From: CAWFPR01 sp963817635
Lineage (GTDB): Bacteria; Acidobacteriota; Vicinamibacteria; Vicinamibacterales; 2-12-FULL-66-21
Assembly (NCBI GenBank): GCA_963817635.1
Contig: CAWFPR010000031.1
Coordinates: 1-59,414 of the forward strand
DNA: 59,414 nt
Direction of reading: 5' to 3'
A program made the position numbers and the translations under genes. The stretch's first letter is position 1; each line of letters opens with the position of its first letter. Below are positions 36,902 through 44,157 of the stretch, piece by piece. The notes beneath the pieces are model-generated. The model did no database searches, had not been told where the DNA came from, and saw only the letters and a program-made list of their open reading frames with translations.

Positions 36902-37306
36902 GTGAAAGTCGTCCTGTTCGCGTGCATCCACAACGCCGGCCGTTCCCAGATGGCCGCGGCGCTCTTCAACCGGATGGCGGACCCCGCGCAGGCGCGCGCG
37001 GTCTCGGCCGGCACGCAGCCCGGAGATCGGGTCCACCCGGTCGTGCTCGACGTCATGCGGGAAATCGGAATCGATCTCTCGGACGTCACGCCTCGCAAGC
37101 TGACCGACGAGCTTGCCCGCGAGGCCGGGGTGCACGTGACGATGGGGTGCGGCGATGCGTGCCCGTACGTGCCGGGCGCCCGCGTCGAGGACTGGCCGGT
37201 GTCAGATCCGAAGGGGCAGCCGATCGAGACGGCGCGCGCGATCCGCGAGGAGATCGCGCGTCGCGTCCTGGACCTCATTGCGCGCGAGGGTCTCCCGCGC
37301 GGCTGA
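36902..37306 (+). CDS. arsC: Arsenate reductase, LMW-phosphatase type
   Basis: 134 aa. Reduces As(V) to As(III) for Acr3. Active-site loop CIHNAGRSQMAAALF with nucleophile Cys8; later MGCGDACPYVPGARVEDW carries the redox Cys pair and general acid Asp typical of thioredoxin-coupled ArsC; DPKGQPIETARAIREEI closes the fold. Starts at GTG 36902 after GGAGGTGAT. The stop abuts, tail to tail, the thioredoxin-like gene on the other strand. Confidence 0.92.
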   Translation: MKVVLFACIHNAGRSQMAAALFNRMADPAQARAVSAGTQPGDRVHPVVLDVMREIGIDLSDVTPRKLTDELAREAGVHVTMGCGDACPYVPGARVEDWPVSDPKGQPIETARAIREEIARRVLDLIAREGLPRG

Positions 37307-37540
37307 TCAGCGGAGCAGGTCCTTCAGCTGGTGGACCGTGGGCACGTGTCCCTGGAGGCGCACCTGGCCGTCCACGACGAGGGCCGGCGTCGACATGATG
37401 CCGAACCGCGCAATCTGCTCGACATCGGTGATCTTGTCGACCCGGCAGTCGAGTCCGAGTTCGCGCGCGGCCTGCTCGGTCCGCTCCACGAGCGTTCCGC
37501 ATTTCGGGCAGCCCATTCCCAGAACCTGAAGTGTGGTCAT
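37307..37540 (-). CDS. Thioredoxin-fold small disulfide protein, module A
   Basis: 77-aa 'redox-active disulfide protein 2' type: MTTLQVLGMGCPKCGTLVER with CPKC active site, then FGIMSTPALVVDGQVRLQGH carrying the cis-Pro. No signal, cytoplasmic. Last gene of the minus-strand unit arsR-ccmH-permease-trx. Close paralogue of the protein at 52224 (same length and the FGIMSTPALVVDG block), each beside a permease of the same family. Confidence 0.88.
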   Translation of the reverse strand: MTTLQVLGMGCPKCGTLVERTEQAARELGLDCRVDKITDVEQIARFGIMSTPALVVDGQVRLQGHVPTVHQLKDLLR

Positions 37541-37551
37541 GTGTGTCCTCG

Positions 37552-38616
37552 TTACAGCAGTGCGTTGAACAGATACCCCACGAGAAGGATCCCCGTGCCT
37601 ACGACGCTCGCGAAGATGACGAGCAGCGGAACGCGGAGCACCTTGCGGAGAATGATCATCTCGGGAAGCGACAGGCCGATCACGGCCATCATGAAGGCGA
37701 GCGCCGTCCCGAGCGCCGCTCCCTTTTCGAGCAGCGCCTGCACGATCGGCACGATGCCGGCGGCGTTGGCATACATCGGAATCCCGATGAGTACGGCGAG
37801 CGGCACGGCCCACCAGGCATCCTTGCCCATCAGGCCGGCCATGAAGTCCTCCGGCACGTAGCCGTGGATCGCGGCGCCGACGGCGATGCCGGCGAGCACG
37901 AACGGCCACACGCGCCCCACGATATCGCGCACCGCGTCGCGTCCCGCTGCGATTCGCTCGTCGAACGTCAACGGCGCGCCGTCGTCGCCGGCGGCGGCGC
38001 GTGTCGCCAGCACCCACGGCTCGACCCAGCGCTCGAGGCCGAGGCGCCCCATCGTCCAGCCAGCGGCCACCGCGACGGCCAGGCCGGTGCCCGCATACAG
38101 GGCGGCCGTGCGCCAGCCGAACAGGCCGAAGAGGAGCACCAGCGCCACTTCGTTGACCATCGGCGCGGAAATCAGGAACGAGAAGGTCACACCGAGCGGT
38201 ACTCCGGCCGTCATGAAGCCGATGAAGAGCGGCACCGCCGAGCAGGAACAAAACGGCGTGACGACGCCGAGGCCCGCGGCCAGCAGGTTGCCGGTCGACT
38301 CGCGACGGCCCGCCAGCAGCCGCCGCGTGCGGGCGGGCGAGAAGTACGACCGGATGATCCCGACCGCGAATACGACGAGAAGGAGGAGCAGGAGGACCTT
38401 CGGCGACTCGTAGGTAAAGAACTCGACCGCCGAGGCAACGCGGGTGCCCGGCGTCAGGCCGATCGCGCGGTAGGTCAGCCACGCGGCGGCGCCGGCGAGG
38501 GCCCGGTACGTCAGCATCCAGGCGAGCAGGGCGGCGAGCAGGCCGAGACCCAGGCGTATGCCCACCGGGTGGGGCGCAACCGGACGGTGCAACTCCCGAG
38601 TGTCGGTATCGGGCAT
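37552..38616 (-). CDS. UPF0718/ArsP-like permease, module A
   Basis: 354 aa, about nine membrane helices with the family signature TPFCSCSAVPLFIGFMTAGV, PLGVTFSFLISAPMVNEVAL, GIPMYANAAGIVPIVQALLE. The conserved CSC sits in a membrane loop. Relatives export organoarsenicals or metal/thiol compounds; the substrate here is unknown. Twelve bases from the thioredoxin-like gene and five from ccmH, in one minus-strand operon. Confidence 0.85.
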   Translation of the reverse strand: MPDTDTRELHRPVAPHPVGIRLGLGLLAALLAWMLTYRALAGAAAWLTYRAIGLTPGTRVASAVEFFTYESPKVLLLLLLVVFAVGIIRSYFSPARTRRLLAGRRESTGNLLAAGLGVVTPFCSCSAVPLFIGFMTAGVPLGVTFSFLISAPMVNEVALVLLFGLFGWRTAALYAGTGLAVAVAAGWTMGRLGLERWVEPWVLATRAAAGDDGAPLTFDERIAAGRDAVRDIVGRVWPFVLAGIAVGAAIHGYVPEDFMAGLMGKDAWWAVPLAVLIGIPMYANAAGIVPIVQALLEKGAALGTALAFMMAVIGLSLPEMIILRKVLRVPLLVIFASVVGTGILLVGYLFNALL

Positions 38617-38621
38617 TTCGC

Positions 38622-39068
38622 TCAGTCCAGATCGCGCAGCTCATCGTCGAGCCGTGCGTCGTAGCCCGGCGAGGCCATCGGAGGCGCGGCCGCGGTGGCG
38701 ACGGCTGGCTTGCTCGAGAAACGCCGGACCAGGGCGATGACGAGCGCCGCGCTGGCAATCAGGAGCAGCGGCGGCAGGACGTACAACGCCAGGTCGAAGC
38801 CCTGCGCCGGGGGTTCGGCCAGGATGCGCTTGCCGTACTCCGCGACGTAGGCGTCCAGGATCTGCTGCCGCGTTTCGCCGGCGGCGAGCCGGAGCCGGAC
38901 GTCCTTCCGCACGTCGTCGGCGGCGGCCGACTGGTGGACCGACACCTGCTGGCTGTAGCAGCACGGCGCGATCAGCATGGCTTCGAGCACGCGGGCCTCA
39001 CGTTCGAGATCGGCGCCCGTCAGGGCCGGGCCGAGCCCGAGGGCCACAATCAAGGTCAGTGTCTTCAT
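38622..39068 (-). CDS. Stand-alone CcmH-like membrane protein with CC motif
   Basis: 148 aa: signal peptide (LTLIVALGLGPALTGA), a short periplasmic helical domain of the CcmH type (EAMLIAPCCYSQQVSVHQSA, then VRLRLAAGETRQQILDAYVA, EYGKRILAEPP) and a C-terminal membrane helix (LYVLPPLLLIASAALVIALV). In c-type cytochrome maturation CcmH reduces apocytochrome through LRCxxC; here the cysteines are adjacent (PCC). No other ccm gene is near, so it may serve the permease/thioredoxin unit instead. Overlaps arsR by four bases (ATGA). Confidence 0.75.
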   Translation of the reverse strand: MKTLTLIVALGLGPALTGADLEREARVLEAMLIAPCCYSQQVSVHQSAAADDVRKDVRLRLAAGETRQQILDAYVAEYGKRILAEPPAQGFDLALYVLPPLLLIASAALVIALVRRFSSKPAVATAAAPPMASPGYDARLDDELRDLD

Positions 39069-39454
39069 CTCTTGTCCTTTGCGCGAGGGGTGAGGCCGAC
39101 AGCCGCACAGACGGTCGCGGGCGAGCAGCCGCGAAGCTCTGCCGCGGCGGCGATGTCCTTGCGAATCTGCGGATCGGCGCCGACGTGCGCCAGCGCGGCG
39201 TCGACCACGGCCGGCACGGGCACGGCGTCGTGCCGCTGGTAGAAGATCCACTTGCCACGGCGCTCCTCGCGGATGAGGGCGCACTCGCGCAGGTCGAGCA
39301 GCAGCCCCGACAGGGTGGACACGGGCATCTCGAGCGCCGAGGCCATCTGACACACGGACATCGGGCCCTGGTCGAGGACCGCGAGGACCCGGAGGCGGCC
39401 CCGGTGGCCGAGAACCTTGCCGACCGATGCGAGCGTGGCGAGGGCGGTAGTCAC
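39065..39454 (-). CDS. ArsR-family repressor, module A
   Basis: 129 aa from GTG 39454; the frame runs further 5' but without a start site. Winged helix: LASVGKVLGHRGRLRVLAVL, GPMSVCQMASALEMPVSTLS, GLLLDLRECALIREERRGKW, IFYQRHDAVP. It has Cys in SVCQM and further cysteines near the end. First gene of the unit controlling ccmH, permease and thioredoxin. Its operator (39458-39477) touches the start codon. Confidence 0.85.
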   Translation of the reverse strand: MTTALATLASVGKVLGHRGRLRVLAVLDQGPMSVCQMASALEMPVSTLSGLLLDLRECALIREERRGKWIFYQRHDAVPVPAVVDAALAHVGADPQIRKDIAAAAELRGCSPATVCAAVGLTPRAKDKR

Positions 39455-39457
39455 GTC

Positions 39458-39477
39458 ATTTCGGAGGAATGCGAAAT
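39458..39477. promoter_or_regulatory. ArsR operator, module A
   Basis: ATTTCGGAGGAATGCGAAAT: 6-bp inverted arms ATTTCG/CGAAAT, 20 bp long, immediately before the repressor start. The same arms and total length recur at 50461-50480 before the module B repressor; the first eight bases are identical. Confidence 0.7.
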
Positions 39478-39734
39478 GAGGGCCGTCCGGAAACTGGCGC
39501 AAAAACGCGCGTCGGCTCCTGGCGCTGCCGGAAATCCGCGACTTCCCGGCCCGCGATATTTCGGGAAACAGCGGGATCTCAGGGATCGGGGGAACCGCCA
39601 CGGAGGGGGCTGGGCGCCCGACCTGTCAAGTCGCATCTTCACCTGGGTTTGTCGCGGACGGCCAAAGAGCGACGACCGGAGGGCGCGGCACTTTGCAGGA
39701 CCGCTCGCCAGGGCCGGGGGCCTATACTGGCGGC

Positions 39735-41094
39735 ATGGCGGAGGGTACCGACCTCGTCCAGCAGACCATCCTGGATTCGATCACAGACGGCGTGTTCACG
39801 GTGGATGCCGAGTGGCGCATCACGTTCTTCAACCGCGCCGCGCAGCGGATCACCGGCGTGCCACGCGCGAGCGCGCTCGGGCGCAGGTGTTCGGAGGTCT
39901 TTCGCGCGAGCATCTGCGAATCGGCGTGTGCGCTCGGACAGACGATCGCAAGTGGCCGGCCGATCGTCAACAAAGTGGTGTACATCGTCGATGCCGAGGG
40001 CAGCCGCATTCCAATCAGCGTCTCGACCGCGGTGCTGCGGGACGAGACCGGCGCGATGGTTGGGGGGGTGGAGACGTTCCGCGATCTGCGGCAGGTGCAG
40101 GAGCTCAGAAAAGCCCTGGAATCCCGCTATTCGTTTCAGGACATCGTCGGGCGGAGCGCGGCCATGCGCGAGCTGTTCGAGCTGCTGCCCATCGTGGCGC
40201 CCCACGACACCACCGTCCTGATCGAGGGCGAGAGCGGCACCGGGAAAGAGCTGGTCGCCCGGGCAATCCACGATCTCTCGACACGCCGCCGCCGGCGCTT
40301 CGTCGCCGTCAACTGCGGAGCGCTCCCGGAAACCCTCCTCGAGTCCGAACTCTTCGGCTACAAGGCGGGCGCGTTCACCGATGCCCGGCGTGACAAGCCC
40401 GGCCGCTTTGCGGCAGCGGAAGGCGGCACGCTGTTCCTCGACGAGATCGCAGACGTTCCGCTCGCCATGCAGGCAAAGCTCCTGCGCGTGCTGCAGGAGC
40501 GGGAGTTCGAGCCGCTGGGCGCTACCGCGCCGATCAAGGCGGACGTCCGGATCGTGACGGCCACGCATCGCGATCTCGCCGCCATGGTGAAGCAGGGCAC
40601 GTTTCGCGAGGACCTGTACTTCCGCATCGACGTCTTCCGAATCGCCATCCCGCCGCTGCGCGACCGGCGCGAGGACATTCCGCTGCTCGCCGAGCAGTTG
40701 CTCGCGAAGATCGTCCGCCTGCGCGACAAGGACATCGTGGGCTTCTCGGACGAAGCGCTCCGACTCCTCCTCGAGTACCGATTACCCGGGCAACGTCCGA
40801 GAACTGGAGAACGCGATCGAGCACGCGGCCGTGCTCTGTCGGGACGCGCTGATCCAGGCGCGCGATCTTCCGCCACAGATCCGCGCGGCCGTGGCGCCAC
40901 GCGGGCGACCTGGTCCCGATCGCTCAACGGGTTTGAAGGACCTCGAACTCATCGCGATGATCGACAGCCTGCGCCGCCACCACGGAAACCGCACCGCCGC
41001 CGCGCGGGCACTAGGCATCGATCCGAGCACGCTCTATCGCCGGTTGAAAGCCGCCGGCGTGCCGCTCCCTCCCATCGCACGCGGCCGACCCTGA
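39735..41094 (+). CDS. PAS-domain sigma-54 activator with Cys cluster, one frameshift
   Basis: 452 aa from ATG 39735 after removing one extra C near 40777 (LLEY then DYPGNVRELENAIEHAAVLC). N-terminal PAS (about 8-115) containing Cys52, Cys61 and Cys65 in GRRCSEVFRASICESAC, a likely redox or metal/Fe-S sensing site. AAA+ domain with Walker A GESGTGKE and a changed loop GAFTDA (212-217) instead of GAFTGA. Fis-type end (NRTAAARALGIDPSTLYRRL). No receiver domain, so it senses its signal directly. A sigma-54 promoter follows 29 bp after its stop. Confidence 0.88.
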
Positions 41095-41122
41095 CGCACC
41101 CGTCGGCCGCTGTCACCCCAGA

Positions 41123-41138
41123 TGGCTCTCGTTTTGCT
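41123..41138 (+). promoter_or_regulatory. Sigma-54 promoter before the thioesterase-like gene
   Basis: TGGCTC, five bases, TTGCT, with GG and GC 12 bases apart, ending 24 bp before ATG 41162. Its place directly after a sigma-54 activator gene supports function. Confidence 0.65.
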
Positions 41139-41161
41139 GCGCTTCGGAGCGGGATCACGCC

Positions 41162-41572
41162 ATGACTATCGCTCCAAATACGGTTCACCCACACTGCATC
41201 GTCTGCAGCCCAGCGAACGACCGGGGTCTCACGGTGCACTACCGCCCTTCGCGCGACAGCCGAGGCGTCATCGCTGAATTTCCCTGTGACGACGACTTTG
41301 AGGGCTACGCCGGACAGATCCACGGCGGCGTGGTCTGCTCGCTGCTGGACGGAGCGATGGTGCACTGTCTCTTCCAGCTCGGGTGCACGGCGCACACCGC
41401 GGAATTGTCGATCCGCTTCCAGCGCGCGGTTGCGACTGGACGGCCGGCTGTCGTGCGCGGATGGGTCACGCAATCTCGCGGGCGACTGCATACCACGGCA
41501 GCCGAGATCTCCCAGGACGGCGTCGTGAGGGCGATCGCGCGCGCGAAGTTCCTGGAGGCGGCACGGGGATAG
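41162..41572 (+). CDS. Hotdog-fold PaaI-like thioesterase
   Basis: 136 aa: HCIVCSPANDRGLTVHYRPS at the N-terminus, the hotdog helix YAGQIHGGVVCSLLDGAMVH with the HGG motif, then AELSIRFQRAVATGRPAVVR. Acyl-CoA thioesterases of this group have Asp/Glu in that helix (LLDGAM). Three cysteines in the first 20 residues and around position 60 are unusual. First gene after the sigma-54 promoter; likely co-regulated with the PAS activator. Substrate unknown. Confidence 0.8.
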   Translation: MTIAPNTVHPHCIVCSPANDRGLTVHYRPSRDSRGVIAEFPCDDDFEGYAGQIHGGVVCSLLDGAMVHCLFQLGCTAHTAELSIRFQRAVATGRPAVVRGWVTQSRGRLHTTAAEISQDGVVRAIARAKFLEAARG

Positions 41573-41605
41573 CGGACCGGGGCATTTTGCGGCGATCGGA
41601 CGCAC

Positions 41606-41625
41606 CGCAGCCTTGCAGGTTGCAA
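41606..41625. promoter_or_regulatory. Shared 20-mer, copy 1, with TTGCA-N3-TGCAA palindrome
   Basis: CGCAGCCTTGCAGGTTGCAA stands 38 bp before the NifX-like gene at 41663. The same 20-mer with one change recurs at 43368-43387 in the region leading to the second NifX-like gene. The inner 13 bases are a perfect inverted repeat around GGT. Confidence 0.65.
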
Positions 41626-41662
41626 CAGACGACGCGTCCCGTCAGTCACGAAAGAAGAAGGC

Positions 41663-42034
41663 ATGCGACTGGCTATTCCGGTCTGGCGCGGTCATGTCTC
41701 ACCCGTGTTCGACGTAGCCGCAACGCTGCTGGTGATCGACGTCGAAGACGCGCGAGAGGTGGCGCGCCACGTCGTCCCACTCGGCACGCCGAACGAATCC
41801 CTCCGCGCTCACGGTCTCGTGAGCTTGGGCATAGACGTGCTGGTCTGTGGCGCAATCTCGCGGCCCCTCGAACAGAAGGTGACCGCTGCCGGCATCCGTG
41901 TGATGTCGCTCGTCAGCGGACCGATCGAACGCGTCGCAGAGTCGATGGTCGCGGGCAGACGGCTTCCCCCCGACTGCCTCCTGCCCGGGCACGGGCGACC
42001 GCGCGTGCGTGGGAGGAACTCATGCTGGCGATAG
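41663..42034 (+). CDS. NifX/NifB-type iron-molybdenum-cluster-binding domain protein 1
   Basis: 123 aa: MRLAIPVWRGHVSPVFDVAA (matches the family's SPVFD/HFG region), LLVIDVEDAREVARHVVPLG, VLVCGAISRPLEQKVTAAGI. Members of this fold carry Fe-Mo or Fe-S precursors, and many are found outside nitrogen fixation next to regulators and radical SAM genes, as here. No signal. Its last 13 bases overlap the next gene. Function in this organism unknown. Confidence 0.82.
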   Translation: MRLAIPVWRGHVSPVFDVAATLLVIDVEDAREVARHVVPLGTPNESLRAHGLVSLGIDVLVCGAISRPLEQKVTAAGIRVMSLVSGPIERVAESMVAGRRLPPDCLLPGHGRPRVRGRNSCWR

Positions 42035-42252
42035 CGGAGGTGCACGCGAGCACGGCGATGGACGATGCACTGCTGAGGCGCATTCGCGCCGAATTCCGCG
42101 AAATGCCCGGCCTGTGTCTGACGGTCCCCCAGGCGCGGCGTCTCTGGGCGCTCAAGGCCCCGGTGTGCAACGCTGTCCTGACGAGACTCCTCCATGATGG
42201 GTTTCTCCGTCGCACCGGGGATGGGAGCTTCGTCCGGGCCGACATGCTCTGA
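42022..42252 (+). CDS. Small winged-helix DNA-binding-like protein, 76 aa
   Basis: ATG 42022 with GGGAGGA upstream, overlapping the NifX-like gene. A helical domain of repressor type: RRIRAEFREMPGLCLTVPQA, RRLWALKAPVCNAVLTRLLH, DGFLRRTGDGSFVRADML. Two cysteines (CLTV, VCNAV) could sense metals or redox. Candidate regulator acting on the 20-mer palindromes of this region; that link is inference. Confidence 0.65.
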   Translation: MLAIAEVHASTAMDDALLRRIRAEFREMPGLCLTVPQARRLWALKAPVCNAVLTRLLHDGFLRRTGDGSFVRADML

Positions 42253-42274
42253 TCTACCCACTGAGGTGCGGTCC

Positions 42275-42610
42275 ATGGGTGTACGCACGGCATCGCGCGT
42301 CTTCGGTCCCGTGCCGTCGCGGCGGCTCGGCAGGAGCCTCGGCATCAACAGCATCCACGCCAAGCAGTGCAGTTATTCCTGCATCTACTGCCAGGCCGGC
42401 CGGACGACGTGCCTGAGGGATTCGCGGCGCGACTTTGCCGCTCCAGAGGATCTCCGCGACGACGTGGAGGCCGCCCTCGACGCTGCGCGGGCGAAGGGAT
42501 CCGCCGCCAGGATCGGCGTGAACACCACCAGCCGCAGAATGCCGCTCGCAGGGCGAGGCCTTGAGCGGTCTGGCCCTACTCGTGGTCCTCTGTTTCAAAC
42601 AGCAGCTTGA
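42275..42610 (+). pseudogene. Truncated radical SAM protein
   Basis: ATG 42275. Begins like a MoaA/NifB-type radical SAM enzyme: FGPVPSRRLGRSLGINSIHA, KQCSYSCIYCQAGRTTC with the CxxxCxxC cluster motif. Family members run 250-350 aa. Here recognisable sequence ends after about 85 residues (near 42530), then 25 unrelated residues follow to a stop lying inside the minus-strand thioredoxin gene. The rest was deleted or lost in assembly. Together with the NifX-like genes it suggests a once complete cofactor-type cluster. Confidence 0.75.
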
Positions 42611-43127
42611 ACACGCTGGAACGCAGCGCGTCCTCTCCCTTCCAGCCAACCTCCACGGAGCAGACTCGTCCCTGACGGTCCAGGAGGACAAGCGTTGGAA
42701 CAAAAAAGGACTGGTCCGATGGGTGTTGCAGGTAGTTCAGTGCGTCTGCGCGCGAGGCCGTTCCGAGGGGGAACGTCAGGCCGAAGTCCTGCGCGTAGGT
42801 GCGGAGAGCTGGTGGCGATTCCACGTTGAGCGCGACTGCGAGCGGATAGAAGCCCTGCATGCCCATCTCCGAATACACCTTCTGAATGCCCTGTGACGCC
42901 TGCTTGCAGGCGGGGCACACGCTCGTCATGAAATCGAGGAGGACGACTTTGCCACGGAGCGCGTCGACTCGGATGTCGCCACTTTCCGTGTGCACGGTGA
43001 GCGGCGGACCCGGCTTCCGCATCCCAGGCGCTGGAATGGACTGCTGTGCGAATGCCATTGGGAGGCACAGAGCGAGGGTGAACACCGCGGCGGCGGCAGG
43101 GACCCTGCGTAATCGGCGGCATGTCAT
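42576..43127 (-). CDS. Exported TlpA/ResA-like thiol-disulfide protein
   Basis: 183 aa from ATG 43127 with a signal peptide (VPAAAAVFTLALCLPMAFAQ). Thioredoxin-fold, AhpC/TlpA branch: LRGKVVLLDFMTSVCPACKQ (CPAC active site), FYPLAVALNVESPPALRTYA, FFVPTLVLLDRQGRV with cis-Pro. Periplasmic reductant or oxidant. It converges on the truncated radical SAM gene and is divergent from the NifX-like gene at 43602. Confidence 0.85.
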   Translation of the reverse strand: MTCRRLRRVPAAAAVFTLALCLPMAFAQQSIPAPGMRKPGPPLTVHTESGDIRVDALRGKVVLLDFMTSVCPACKQASQGIQKVYSEMGMQGFYPLAVALNVESPPALRTYAQDFGLTFPLGTASRADALNYLQHPSDQSFFVPTLVLLDRQGRVCSVEVGWKGEDALRSSVFKLLFETEDHE

Positions 43128-43367
43128 CGCGGCTCCTGTCTCATGGAACTCCACCGAGTGCGAGGGCGCCTTGAGAGTCAGCGGTGAGGCACAGGAGATC
43201 CTCGTCAAGGCACGGGGCCGAACACGAGCGCGGGTGCGGTGGCGGTCATCGGCGCGCATCGCCCCGAACGGAGCAACACTCGCGCCTGCGGGAGCGAAGC
43301 AGTGGCCCGGTCTCCAAACCGCTGGAATTCGGCGGGTTGCGGGCAGGCCACTCGGGTGTGGGGTGAT

Positions 43368-43387
43368 CGCAGCCTTGCAGATTGCAA
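43368..43387. promoter_or_regulatory. Shared 20-mer, copy 2
   Basis: CGCAGCCTTGCAGATTGCAA differs at one base from the copy at 41606. Again the inner TTGCA-N3-TGCAA is symmetric. It stands about 100 bp upstream of the -35 of the NifX-like gene at 43602, and could also serve the divergent tlpA-like gene. Confidence 0.65.
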
Positions 43388-43468
43388 GGGTCGGGCGCCC
43401 TCGAGGCGGCGTGCCGGCGGTCCGGCCCTGGGACGACGCCGCGGCTGGACGTCCAGCGCGCCCCCGAA

Positions 43469-43503
43469 TTGACTCGCGGTTGTTATAAGCATATGCTCAT
43501 AAC
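43469..43503 (+). promoter_or_regulatory. Promoter with overlapping palindrome before NifX-like gene 2
   Basis: TTGACT at 43469-43474, 17 bases, TATGCT at 43492-43497. GTTATAAGCAT and ATGCTCATAAC (43482-43503) form a 22-bp palindrome with one mismatch over the -10. The outer half-site TTATGA/TCATAA also occurs in the DUF134 promoter at 48467-48488. Confidence 0.68.
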
Positions 43504-43601
43504 TAGGCCGCGGCCAATCGGCTGGACAACCTAATCCTCCGCCTCCAGCCGGCGGCACCACGGGCCGCGTGACGCCGTTTTCATTCATCGGGAGATTCAT
43601 C

Positions 43602-43967
43602 ATGCATGTCTGCATACCAGTCGATAGTGACCAGGGACTCGACAGCCGCGTCTGCCAGCACTTCGGGTCGGCCTCGCACTTCATGATCGTCGACACGGAC
43701 AGCGGCGCCTGTCGGGCGGTCCGCAACCAGAACGCGCACCACGCCCACGGCATGTGCGAGCCGCTCCTTGCGCTCCGCGGCGAGGCGCTCGCTGGCATCG
43801 TCGTCGGCGGCATCGGGCGAGGAGCGCTGGCTAAGCTCGAGCGCGATGACATCCAGGTCTTCCGCGCCGAGCACGCAACCGTGGGGGAAACGCTCGCCGC
43901 GTTCAAGGCCGGCTCGCTCCGGCTGGTGGCAATGGACGAGGCGTGCGGCGGACACGGGGGGCACTAG
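43602..43967 (+). CDS. NifX/NifB-type cluster-binding domain protein 2
   Basis: 121 aa from ATG 43602 (GGGAGA upstream). MHVCIPVDSDQGLDSRVCQH then FGSASHFMIVDTDSG, VRNQNAHHAHGMCEPLLALR, AGIVVGGIGRGALAKLERDD and a His/Gly-rich end (CGGHGGH). The HFG motif and the fold are those of FeMo-cofactor carrier proteins. The extra Cys and His suggest metal binding. The DUF134-type palindrome over its promoter links it to the regulator at 48509. Confidence 0.85.
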   Translation: MHVCIPVDSDQGLDSRVCQHFGSASHFMIVDTDSGACRAVRNQNAHHAHGMCEPLLALRGEALAGIVVGGIGRGALAKLERDDIQVFRAEHATVGETLAAFKAGSLRLVAMDEACGGHGGH

Positions 43968-44157
43968 GAAGGGGCTGAACCCGGCGAAAACGCACTGTCA
44001 CGGCGGGTTTCCGCGAGGGAGGCATCGATGCCTGCCGAAAACCCGACGCGGGTGAGTAGATTCCTTTGGGTTTACGCACGGCACCCAATTGGCAATCCAC
44101 TGCAAGCGAGCCCCGGAGGGGAGCCGCCAGAGGCGGTCGCGGGCGTCGAGGAAAACA
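43968..44157 (+). other. Structured-looking 190-base leader of the PLP gene
   Basis: Contains a perfect GGCATCGATGCC palindrome (44024-44035) and several GC-rich complementary pieces before ATG 44158. I compared it by eye with SAM and cobalamin riboswitch cores and found no convincing match. An RNA regulator for a sulfur amino-acid gene is possible but unproven. Confidence 0.3.

Larger units (their letters stand above)
43128..43601. other. 470-bp intergenic region with two regulatory motifs
   Basis: No supported gene. It holds the second copy of the 20-mer (43368-43387) and the palindromic promoter at 43469-43503. Other open frames here are short or Arg-rich shadows. Confidence 0.5.

Noticed and set aside
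34932..36905. Apparent ArsM-containing 657-aa protein spanning acr3
   Set aside because: After about 35555 this frame is out of register with both ArsM and Acr3, which continue in the next frame.
35446..37278. 610-codon minus-strand frame opposite arsM, acr3 and arsC
   Set aside because: Low-complexity Arg/Asp/His sequence opposite well-recognised ars genes.
41606..41625. The 20-mer as a sigma-54 promoter
   Set aside because: TTGCA is present, but no GG lies 12 bases before either GC.
43968..44157. SAM or cobalamin riboswitch before the methionine-lyase-like gene
   Set aside because: No core motif of either class could be matched by eye; left as an unassigned leader.
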